6,232 nt of DNA from Bacillota bacterium (GTDB lineage: Bacteria > Bacillota > UBA4882 > UBA8346): NCBI GenBank assembly GCA_003501365.1, contig DNPP01000062.1, positions 1 through 6,232 of the forward strand, read 5' to 3'. A program made the position numbers and the translations under genes. The stretch's first letter is position 1. Every line of letters starts with the position of its first letter. The notes under the pieces are model-generated. The model ran no database searches, had not been told where the DNA came from, and worked only from the letters and a program-made list of their open reading frames with translations. Positions 1 to 5,644 of the stretch are shown here, piece by piece.

Positions 1-31
1 CTAAGAATTTTAGTAGACAACAAATACCTCT

Positions 32-49
32 TTTATACATTAGTATAAA
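32..49. promoter_or_regulatory. Perfect dyad upstream of the CBS gene, possible operator
   Basis: TTTATAC (32-38) and GTATAAA (43-49) are exact inverted repeats around the 4-base spacer ATTA. The dyad lies 50 bases before the CBS-protein start. Its right arm contains a TATAAA that could serve as a -10 element, in which case a dimeric regulator bound here would block the promoter. I see no good -35 box at the matching distance, so the promoter itself is not established. AT-rich dyads also arise by chance. Confidence 0.3.
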
Positions 50-99
50 CTTAATCCAGCAATTAGCCAAGCCTAAATTTATTCAAAGGTTGAGAATGG

Positions 100-582
100 A
101 TGATTAATATCCGGGGCAGCATAATAAAAAAGCAGAAAGGGATGACCAATTTGAAGATTAAAGATGTTATGACCGACACCGTTGCGTTTGTGGGCCCCGA
201 TACGACAGTTGTTGAAACTGCGCAATTGATGCAGAAACACGACATTGGAGCAATGCCGGTCTGTGAAGGCCAAAATATTGTGGGAATTATTACAGACCGC
301 GACATTGTGGTTCGCAATGTAGCCCATAATAAGGATCCCAAATCGACTCCGGTCCGTGATGTAATGACCTCAAACGTTAAAACTGTATCGCCGGATATCG
401 GACTCAGTCAGGCGGCGACACTAATGTCTCAAGGCCAGGTCCGACGTTTGCCGGTGGTGGAAAATAATCGTTTGGTAGGCATGGTTTCACTGGGCGACCT
501 GGCAACTCAGGCCAAATATGATGTGGAATTGGCGAAAACCTTGGGTGAGATTTCCACTCCTTCCGAGCCTGAGAATATGTAA
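100..582 (+). CDS. Twin CBS-domain protein (YhcV-like)
   Basis: This 160-residue cytoplasmic protein is almost entirely one pair of CBS domains (a Bateman module), with no attached enzyme or membrane domain. CBS1 covers about residues 20-75 (DVMT at 22-25, HDIGAMPV at 47-54, ITDRDI at 64-69). CBS2 covers about residues 85-137 (DVMT at 87-90, RRLPVV at 115-120, SLGDLA at 130-135). Family knowledge: such modules bind adenine nucleotides or related ligands and signal energy or redox state; the ligand cannot be read from sequence. The start is uncertain. ATG 100 has AAAGG nine bases upstream. TTG 151 is preceded by AGAAAGGG at good spacing and would give MKIKDVMT, the usual beginning of stand-alone CBS proteins, at 143 residues. 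ATG 142 sits directly against that same ribosome site and is less likely. A 62-residue gene follows after 18 bases, so the two are probably cotranscribed. Confidence 0.9.
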   Translation: MINIRGSIIKKQKGMTNLKIKDVMTDTVAFVGPDTTVVETAQLMQKHDIGAMPVCEGQNIVGIITDRDIVVRNVAHNKDPKSTPVRDVMTSNVKTVSPDIGLSQAATLMSQGQVRRLPVVENNRLVGMVSLGDLATQAKYDVELAKTLGEISTPSEPENM

Positions 583-600
583 TTAAAAGGAGGAGTTGGC

Positions 601-789
601 TTGGAAGATCAATCTTCGGAGCATGAATCATTCATCAATCGAAAGAGGCCGGCTATGGAAGGATTGGTGCAACACCTGATTGGTCCGAACGCACTATTGG
701 ACCAAACTTTAGCGGGAAAACCGATTATTCCCAATGCCGAAGATGAGTTGGAGCCGGATATCGACAAAATAAAAAAACCGAATCAATGA
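601..789 (+). CDS. Small hypothetical protein downstream of the CBS gene
   Basis: This 62-residue protein is not one I recognise. It starts at TTG, seven bases after a strong AAAGGAGG ribosome site (585-593), which makes it a credible gene despite its size. The 18-base gap from the CBS gene suggests an operon. It is hydrophilic with no membrane segment. The N-terminus is charged, the middle (GLVQHLIGPNALLDQTLAGK) could form a helix, and the C-terminus is acidic then basic (EDELEPDIDKIKK), probably disordered. There are no cysteines, so a zinc ribbon is excluded. A role as a partner or modulator of the CBS protein is inferred from position only. Confidence 0.7.
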   Translation: MEDQSSEHESFINRKRPAMEGLVQHLIGPNALLDQTLAGKPIIPNAEDELEPDIDKIKKPNQ

Positions 790-812
790 AGTAGAAATGT
801 TCAGTTTTCAGG

Positions 813-828
813 GTTTCAAGGTTTCAAG
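813..828 (+). repeat. GTTTCAAG tandem pair
   Basis: GTTTCAAG occurs twice back to back (813-820 and 821-828), preceded by a related TTTCAG. The second copy can pair with CTTGAAA at 837-843 (7 bp, 8-base loop), followed by ATTGTTTT. This could act as a weak terminator for the CBS operon, but the stem is short and AT-rich. Confidence 0.4.
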
Positions 829-852
829 TTTTACTTCTTGAAAATTGTTTTG

Positions 853-936
853 ACCACGAAAAGCACGAAATACACGAAAGTAGAAGCAAACATAATCGGT
901 ATTTAAATTTTCGTGTCGTTTCGTGAATTTCGTGGT
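853..936. repeat. CACGAAA-type long inverted repeat
   Basis: The left arm (853-880) carries three spaced units, ACCACGAAA, CACGAAA and CACGAAAG. The right arm (908-936) is nearly its reverse complement: TTTCGTG, TTTCGTG and TTTCGTGGT. The arms are about 28 bases with only a few mismatches, separated by a 27-base AT-rich loop. The element lies between two convergent genes, so its hairpin could halt transcription from either side, though there is no clear U-tract. From memory, intergenic repeats built on CACGAA units are dispersed in many bacterial genomes. No second copy is visible in this window. Confidence 0.75.
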
Positions 937-953
937 GGATATTTTTGATAGGC

Positions 954-971
954 ATACCGATAATACCGATA
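954..971 (+). repeat. ATACCGATA tandem pair
   Basis: The 9-mer ATACCGATA occurs twice with no gap (954-962 and 963-971). A near inverse copy, ATCGGTAT (895-902), lies in the loop of the inverted repeat just upstream, so both may belong to one composite intergenic element that ends shortly before the glucosaminidase stop codon. Confidence 0.5.
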
Positions 972-997
972 CTTGCTACCTAATGATCGAAAATTCC

Positions 998-1492
998 CTA
1001 ATCCAAATTCCACTTAGGTCCACCATAATTTGCCAATTGCTTCCCGATTTGAACAACTTTTTGAAAATAATTCGGATCGGTAGCCCAGCCCGGATTTTTT
1101 CCATCCGGCAAGAGCCGCTTTAAGAACTGGGACGGGTCATGGATGTAGGGTAGGGCATCTTGGAACCAGGAATGCCCGGCGATAATATTGGCATAATCAA
1201 GGATACAATCGGTCCAGCTCCCATATTTGCGCCAAAACTCCATCCGTGAAAACCAGCTGCAATGCTCATTCCACTCCCAACCCTTTAAGAAAACAACTTC
1301 ACCTTTCCAGCTTGTTCCCGCTTTGATAGCAAACAAATTATTCGCTTTTTGAGCCAGTTCCGAATTGCCCCAGTTTGATTCTAAAGCCGCTTGAGCAAAA
1401 GTTACCGCTTGATTATAAATAATGTTCTTTTCATCCGCTTCATTGCAGGCATTATTCATTTTACTGATAAATTCCAACTTGGTAATGATCAA
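998..1492 (-). CDS. GH73-type glucosaminidase (peptidoglycan hydrolase) without signal peptide
   Basis: The 164 residues make up one catalytic domain of the endo-beta-N-acetylglucosaminidase family (FlgJ C-terminal/LytG-like), which cuts glycan strands of peptidoglycan. Visible hallmarks are AQAALESNWG at 33-42, with E38 as the expected catalytic acid, NNLFAIKAG at 51-59, FRKYxSW-like WRKYGSW in the middle, and ATDPNYFQKV near the C-terminus. The domain is close to normal size. There is no signal peptide, membrane segment or cell-wall-binding repeat, unlike secreted autolysins. This resembles phage-type lysins released by a holin or by lysis, but no phage gene is nearby. The start is TTG at 1492 after GGAGGAGG (1496-1503). 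It is divergent from the ABC-F gene and convergent with the small gene. Export by a non-classical route or a prophage-relic origin are both inference. Confidence 0.88.
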   Translation of the reverse strand: MIITKLEFISKMNNACNEADEKNIIYNQAVTFAQAALESNWGNSELAQKANNLFAIKAGTSWKGEVVFLKGWEWNEHCSWFSRMEFWRKYGSWTDCILDYANIIAGHSWFQDALPYIHDPSQFLKRLLPDGKNPGWATDPNYFQKVVQIGKQLANYGGPKWNLD

Positions 1493-1553
1493 AAACCTCC
1501 TCCATTAATCCAAATCCTAATCAGTATCCGTAGAGGACCCTGTTTTCTTTTTT

Positions 1554-1582
1554 AAAATATGCGGAAAATGTTTTTGAAGCAA
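1554..1582 (-). promoter_or_regulatory. Possible promoter of the glucosaminidase gene
   Basis: Read on the minus strand, TTGCTT (1582-1577) and TATTTT (1559-1554) are 17 bases apart, about 60 bases before the TTG start. Both boxes are poor matches to the vegetative consensus, and the call rests mainly on spacing and place. Confidence 0.25.
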
Positions 1583-1604
1583 CCATCAGTAAGGAAAGAG
1601 TTTG

Positions 1605-1633
1605 TTGATATCTATTCAGTTCAATGGTATAGT
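1605..1633 (+). promoter_or_regulatory. Vegetative promoter with extended -10 for the ABC-F gene
   Basis: TTGATA (1605-1610) and TATAGT (1628-1633) are separated by exactly 17 bases. A TG at 1625-1626 one base before the -10 box makes it an extended -10. The expected transcription start near 1640 leaves a leader of roughly 55-60 bases, too short for the long attenuator leaders that control many antibiotic-induced ABC-F genes. This fits constitutive expression. Confidence 0.65.
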
Positions 1634-1697
1634 ATTGCATGGTAACATAAAAAGTTTGAATAATTGGTTATAAGTGAATTAATTGGGGAAGGATTCG

Positions 1698-3659
1698 ATG
1701 AATTTACTATCCATAGAGAAAATCACCAAAAATTATGGCCCGAAGATGCTTTTCAATCAAGTAACGTTTGGAATCGATTCGCTGGATAAAATCGGCTTAA
1801 TTGGCATCAACGGCACGGGAAAATCAACTTTGCTCCGAATACTGGTCGGTGACGAACATCCCGATGAGGGTAAGGTGACGTATGCCAGTAATGCCCGAAT
1901 TGGTTATTTGCCGCAGAATCCTGCCTTGCAGGATGAACGTACCGTATTGGAAGAGGCTATTCAAGGAAATTCACCGTTACTTAAGTTGATCCGCAATTAT
2001 GAAGAAACACTGGAGCGAACGGAACAAAATCCTTCCGACCCTGGATTGCAACAAAAACTAGTCCAGTTGGGGCAGAAAATGGACGAGACCAATGCTTGGC
2101 AGGTTGAGAGCGAGGCCAAGACGATCCTGACCAAGCTGGGAATCACCGACTTTCAGGCTAAGGTGGGAATCCTTTCCGGTGGTCAACGAAAACGGGTTGC
2201 TTTAGCAGCGGCTTTGATTAATCCGGTTGACCTGCTGATTTTGGATGAACCGACCAATCACATCGACAATCAAACCGTAGATTGGCTTGAACAATATTTG
2301 AAGGGTCGCATGGGCGCTTTATTAATGGTTACTCATGATCGCTATTTTCTGGATCGGGTGGCAGGGAGGATATTGGAGATTAGCGAGGGCAAGCTCTATA
2401 GTTATTCCGGTAATTACAGTTGGTTTTTAGAGAAAAAAGCCGAGCGGGAGGAAATGGAACAGACACTTGCCGCTAGACGCCAAAATCTATTTCGCCGGGA
2501 ATTGGCCTGGATCAAAAGAGGCGCTAAGGCCCGCAGTACCAAACAGCAGGCCCGTATTGGCCGTTTTGAAGATTTACAACAACAAATGAGTGACACCGAT
2601 CATCGTTCGCTTGAAATGGTTGCCGGTTCCAGCCGGCTGGGAAAGAAAGTAATCGTAATCGATGGGCTTGGAAAGAGTTTCGCTGGCAAGCCGGTAATTG
2701 GCAACTTGGATTACGCTTTCTCCCGTGACGATCGAGTCGGCGTCATCGGTCCCAATGGGATCGGCAAATCAACTTTGTTAAACTTAATGATCGGGTATAT
2801 CAAACCGGATCAAGGCCGGATTGAAACCGGCTCCACTGTGAAGATCGGTTTTTTTAGCCAGGAAAACCCTCCCATGGATGAAAATCTGAGGGTCATTGAT
2901 TATATTAAATCTCAGGCGGAACATTTGCTCACCGCCGATGGTGATACCATCAGCGCTTCCCAGCTTTTGGAAAGGTTTCTTTTTCCCGCTGCCCTGCAAT
3001 GGTCTCCGATTGCCAATTTATCCGGGGGTGAAAAGCGGCGACTTTATTTGTTACATGTTTTAATGGGGGGGTCCAATGTCCTCCAGTTGGAAGATGAAGT
3101 CCAACCCCAACAAAACGGATTTCCAAATGTTTTGATTCTAGATGAACCTACTAATGATTTGGATACCCAAACTTTGAGCATCCTGGAAGATTATTTGGCG
3201 GACTTTCCTGGTGTTGTAATCGCGGTATCGCATGACCGTTATTTCCTGGATCGGGTCGTCGACAAACTTTTAATCTTTGAGGGCGATGGCGAAATAAGTC
3301 ATTTTGTGGGCAACTATAGCGAATACTTGGAATACAGGCAAAAGCAAACAGAGGAAGCGCTGACTCCACTAAAGGCTATTTCAAAAGATGAGCTTGAACC
3401 AAAACGCAGTAAAGAGAAACCTTTAAAATTGAGCTACAATGAACAAAGGGAATTGGATCAGATCGATCAAGTTATTGCCGGAGTCGAAAATGAACTGGCA
3501 GAGGTTAAAACCAGGCTTGCTCAAGCCGGTAGTGACTACATTTTACTGCAAGAATTAACCGTAAGTCAGGAAAAGCTGGAACAGCGATTAAATGAGCTGA
3601 TGGAGCGATGGGCTTACCTTAATGAAAAAGCGGAGGAGATCGCCAAGAATAAGGCCTAA
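1698..3659 (+). CDS. uup: ABC-F family ATPase, Uup/YfmR type
   Basis: This soluble 653-residue protein has two ATP-binding domains and no membrane part. Family knowledge: ABC-F proteins bind the ribosomal E site and act on stalled or structured ribosomes; the Uup/YfmR branch is linked to relief of translation stalls. NBD1 has Walker A at 36-44 (GINGTGKST), signature LSGGQ at 159-163, Walker B ILDEPTNHID at 181-190 and H-loop H213. The linker (about 245-300) carries the Uup-like WIKRGAKARSTKQ. NBD2 has Walker A at 351-359, LSGGE at 441-445, LDEPTNDLD at 481-489 and H512. Residues 575-650 form a C-terminal coiled-coil hairpin typical of Uup. All catalytic motifs are intact. I chose ATG 1698, after GGGGAAGGA (1685-1693), because MNLLSIEKITKNYG is the standard opening; an in-frame TTG at 1683 lacks a good ribosome site. 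An extra stretch of about 20 residues lies between the NBD2 signature and Walker B (about 457-476). No partner gene is adjacent. Confidence 0.93.
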   Translation: MNLLSIEKITKNYGPKMLFNQVTFGIDSLDKIGLIGINGTGKSTLLRILVGDEHPDEGKVTYASNARIGYLPQNPALQDERTVLEEAIQGNSPLLKLIRNYEETLERTEQNPSDPGLQQKLVQLGQKMDETNAWQVESEAKTILTKLGITDFQAKVGILSGGQRKRVALAAALINPVDLLILDEPTNHIDNQTVDWLEQYLKGRMGALLMVTHDRYFLDRVAGRILEISEGKLYSYSGNYSWFLEKKAEREEMEQTLAARRQNLFRRELAWIKRGAKARSTKQQARIGRFEDLQQQMSDTDHRSLEMVAGSSRLGKKVIVIDGLGKSFAGKPVIGNLDYAFSRDDRVGVIGPNGIGKSTLLNLMIGYIKPDQGRIETGSTVKIGFFSQENPPMDENLRVIDYIKSQAEHLLTADGDTISASQLLERFLFPAALQWSPIANLSGGEKRRLYLLHVLMGGSNVLQLEDEVQPQQNGFPNVLILDEPTNDLDTQTLSILEDYLADFPGVVIAVSHDRYFLDRVVDKLLIFEGDGEISHFVGNYSEYLEYRQKQTEEALTPLKAISKDELEPKRSKEKPLKLSYNEQRELDQIDQVIAGVENELAEVKTRLAQAGSDYILLQELTVSQEKLEQRLNELMERWAYLNEKAEEIAKNKA

Positions 3660-3674
3660 TAAACCTTCTGCTAT

Positions 3675-3768
3675 TTAAAAATTAACCCCTGTTCGGGAAA
3701 GATTAGAACAGAGGTTGAAAGAATTAAGGAAACGTTAGGCCTATCTCAATGAATTAGCCGTCGAAATC
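3675..3768 (+). pseudogene. Decayed remnant of an ABC-F (uup) 3' end
   Basis: Just after the ABC-F stop, a second version of its C-terminal coding sequence can be read in another frame. From 3682 it gives LTPVRERLEQRLKELRKR, a TAG stop at 3736-3738, then AYLNELAVEI. The intact gene has LTVSQEKLEQRLNELMER-W-AYLNEKAEEI at 3555-3641. The two align without gaps at a constant 127-base offset. Over 21 codons from the EQRL motif, 42 of 63 bases and 15 of 21 residues agree, and the tryptophan codon TGG has become TAG. Upstream of 3682 similarity fades through an in-frame TAA. There is no start, no ribosome site and no ATPase domain, so it is not expressed as a protein. It is either an ancient partial tandem duplication or the tail left by loss or replacement of a paralogous gene. 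Confidence 0.7.
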
Positions 3769-3797
3769 AATACCACGAAGAGAAATCGCTTTGATAA

Positions 3798-4478
3798 TTA
3801 TAATTTCTCTAACCGGAAATCTTTGAAACCACACTGAACTTCACCGCTTGAACATAAGCCGACATAACTATCGTCGAGTAATGTTTTGTCCTTGATTTCA
3901 AATATTTTTTGCTCATTAACAAAACATTGCAGGGAAGAGTCCCGGCAGATCACTTTTAGATTGTCATAGGATTCACTGACGGTTTTGTTTTTAACTTCCT
4001 TGATCGATTTCCAGCGGCCTTTAACATTTTTAAGCAGTACAACATGATTATTAAGTGCTATTAGTAATGCATAAAAAAAGCTATCGGGGTGATACCCAAA
4101 TATCAATCCATAGTCGGAGTTATCCGGACCACTTATCCATCGTACATTCACCGATATTTGATAATTGATCATTGCACGATCCCAAAGGATGTTCCAACAA
4201 AACCGGGACTTGGTTATTTCATTAGGAATTAACTGAAGTTCACCGTCACAGATTTTCCATGCCTTATCCAGATGAAATCCGGACGCCCCTTTTGCAAAAT
4301 CAACGGTTGTTTCGTCGGGAGCTTTTGCTGTTGCTGCTTCGTTTGACTGAGCTGCATCCTTGGTGATAGAATCGTTTGAGGATTCTTCTGCAAAGCAATA
4401 CTGAATATTACAGATTATTAAAAATGTTAAAACCAAATAAAATAAAACCTTAAGCGAGCAAGAATAAATCTTTTCCAT
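3798..4478 (-). CDS. Secreted protein with a probable LamG/DUF1080-like sandwich domain
   Basis: This 226-residue protein opens with a signal peptide: basic N-terminus, hydrophobic residues 9-25 and likely cleavage after CFA at 28-30. Cys23 is not in a good lipobox. Residues 31-57 are a Ser/Ala/Thr/Glu-rich linker. The rest resembles concanavalin-like sandwich domains of the 3-keto-disaccharide hydrolase/LamG type. The pattern includes DYGLIFGY, FFYALLIALNNHVVLLKNVKGRWK, a YDNLKVICRDSSLQCFVNEQ strand pair, YVGLCSSG and a final FKDFRLEK. In this family such domains often bind or process glycans, but no catalytic site is identifiable, so a binding or structural role is as likely. Several cysteines could form disulfides outside the cell. 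The start has AAAGGA seven bases upstream. It lies downstream of another secreted protein on the same strand. Confidence 0.8.
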   Translation of the reverse strand: MEKIYSCSLKVLFYLVLTFLIICNIQYCFAEESSNDSITKDAAQSNEAATAKAPDETTVDFAKGASGFHLDKAWKICDGELQLIPNEITKSRFCWNILWDRAMINYQISVNVRWISGPDNSDYGLIFGYHPDSFFYALLIALNNHVVLLKNVKGRWKSIKEVKNKTVSESYDNLKVICRDSSLQCFVNEQKIFEIKDKTLLDDSYVGLCSSGEVQCGFKDFRLEKL

Positions 4479-4495
4479 GAGCTTATCCTTTTCTG

Positions 4496-4514
4496 TTTAT
4501 TTCAATTCAATATA
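4496..4514 (+). repeat. 19-bp direct repeat, left copy
   Basis: TTTATTTCAATTCAATATA occurs here, 17 bases upstream of the 226-residue secreted protein's start, and again exactly at 4762-4780. The 247 bases between the copies hold no gene. This copy also forms a small hairpin with TTGAAATAA at 4521-4529. Confidence 0.8.
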
Positions 4515-4564
4515 TATAAGTTGAAATAAGTAATAGGAACTATTTGTCTATTCAGACCTAACCC

Positions 4565-4727
4565 TTGCCCTTCCCCTGGAAAATAGATAAATAGGCTGAT
4601 TCAAGTGGAAGGGCAACCCAAGCCTTTGACCTCTAAAGGCTTTAGAATTCGAAGACATCGGTTACTCTCCCACTGAACTTGTTTCTTCGCATGAGCATCA
4701 TTGGGGGAGAGCAAGTGAGAGGTCTTC
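4565..4727 (-). other. Candidate structured RNA or mobile repeat in the intergenic spacer
   Basis: No open reading frame of note is present in the 289-base spacer. Three consecutive inverted repeats fill its core. Stem A is TTGCCCTTCC (4565-4574) with GGAAGGGCAA (4607-4616), 10 bp perfect. Stem B is AAGCCTTT (4620-4627) with AAAGGCTT (4635-4642), 8 bp with a 7-base loop. Stem C is GAAGAC (4651-4656) with GTCTTC (4722-4727), enclosing CTCTCCC (4665-4671) with GGGAGAG (4705-4711). The whole loop of stem B, GACCTCT (4628-4634), is complementary to AGAGGTC (4718-4724), which overlaps the 3' side of stem C, so a pseudoknot or two exclusive folds are possible. Both neighbouring genes run on the minus strand, so the RNA would be an intercistronic or leader element there. 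I recognise no riboswitch or T-box motif, and no U-tract terminator follows the stems. Confidence 0.5.
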
Positions 4728-4761
4728 CCAACGTTTTCATTATTAACGGGCATTTAAAATA

Positions 4762-4780
4762 TTTATTTCAATTCAATATA
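4762..4780 (+). repeat. 19-bp direct repeat, right copy
   Basis: This is an exact match to 4496-4514. It overlaps the last codons and stop (4768-4770) of the 245-residue secreted protein. Deleting one copy plus the 247 bases between would leave that stop codon about 23 bases before the start of the next gene, a normal operon spacing. Confidence 0.8.
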
Positions 4781-5505
4781 GAAACAAACTCATAATCGTT
4801 CAATTTTTCCTTAAGTTTATCATTGGCCCCATCGATAAAGTCCGTTTTCAAGGTTTCAAAATTATCCTTTAAGTCGATTTTCAGATTGCGGAATGTATAA
4901 ATACTTGTCATAGCGTTTAAACAAATATAAGTCGTAAGGGTAGTATCATAATCACCGATATAAATGAGCTGCTTTTCCTGAGCAGTAAAATGAATTGTTT
5001 TTTTAGCCACTCGATTAACAGGAGTTTCAATGACCGCTGCTCTAAAGTCCTGATAACCGGGCATTCTAAGAATGAGGCTAGAAATGAAATTTCTTATTTC
5101 ATAGGTACCCGCTGGAACTTTTAAAATCCAATAAGGATCATTGCTGTTTTCGGTCAACATCTTTTCGTTGTGATAATATGCAGTTGCTGAACCGTTTACC
5201 GGTTTTAGATTCAAAAGAAAAGTCTTGTTGGTATCGGTATTCACCAATTCAATGCGAGTTGAAAAAGAACATTCACTATTAATATCTCGTCCTTCGGAAG
5301 CGATTTTCTCATCGGCAACAGCGCGATCTTCTAAATGGGTCATGGCAAATTTTCCAATAATGTAACAATCTTTTCCCTTATCCTTGCTTAAATCTTCATA
5401 CGCTTTGCTTTGAGACATTGGAGAATCGCTTCCCAAGCATATTGCGGAAAATAAAACAACCCCGACAGTTAGTAAACATACCCACTTAATAGAACGTTTC
5501 ATCAT
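4768..5505 (-). CDS. Secreted protein of unknown function
   Basis: I do not recognise this 245-residue protein. It begins with a clear signal peptide: MMKRSIK, then a hydrophobic stretch at residues 8-24. Cleavage is likely near LGSD at 24-27. Cys23 follows SAI, which is a weak lipobox, so a lipoprotein is possible but not favoured. The mature part is rich in alternating hydrophobic segments. Its middle (YWILKVPAGTYEIRNF, then IHFTAQEKQLIYIGDY) has the rhythm of small beta-sandwich lipoproteins of the DUF2846 kind, where a 'P-x-G-x-Y' strand precedes a 'YIGD' strand. That resemblance is suggestive only. The end is a charged helix with many Lys and Asp. The first of two adjacent ATG codons is used, after AAGGTGG. 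It follows the msrAB gene on the same strand after 139 AT-rich bases, and the 226-residue secreted protein lies downstream. Confidence 0.8.
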   Translation of the reverse strand: MMKRSIKWVCLLTVGVVLFSAICLGSDSPMSQSKAYEDLSKDKGKDCYIIGKFAMTHLEDRAVADEKIASEGRDINSECSFSTRIELVNTDTNKTFLLNLKPVNGSATAYYHNEKMLTENSNDPYWILKVPAGTYEIRNFISSLILRMPGYQDFRAAVIETPVNRVAKKTIHFTAQEKQLIYIGDYDTTLTTYICLNAMTSIYTFRNLKIDLKDNFETLKTDFIDGANDKLKEKLNDYEFVSILN

Positions 5506-5644
5506 GAACCACCCACCTTCTTAACAAATATAATATTTTAATAATTCATTAATGTTCGGGATTAATAGTTAATTTCCTTCTTTTGTAAGTAAATAATATT
5601 GTTTAAAAAAATTATCATATTGATTCAAAATAAATTAATTTGAT

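Noticed and set aside
853..936. CRISPR-like array from the repeated CACGAA units
   Set aside because: The units are only 7-9 bases long with no spacers of regular size, and they are arranged as an inverted repeat.
923..1123. Plus-strand open frame of 66 residues
   Set aside because: It starts inside the inverted repeat and runs antisense over the end of the glucosaminidase gene, with no ribosome binding site.
3686..3714. CTGTTC/GAACAG hairpin after the ABC-F gene as a terminator
   Set aside because: The stem is short, no T-run follows, and it falls inside the ABC-F remnant, which explains the sequence.
3779..3810. AGAGAAAT/ATTTCTCT inverted repeat between convergent genes as a bidirectional terminator
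   Set aside because: The stem has eight AT-rich pairs with a 16-base loop and no T-tract; too weak to call.
4479..4767. T-box or known riboswitch in the spacer between the secreted-protein genes
   Set aside because: No T-box consensus or other aptamer core that I know is present on either strand; it is kept only as an unclassified structured element.
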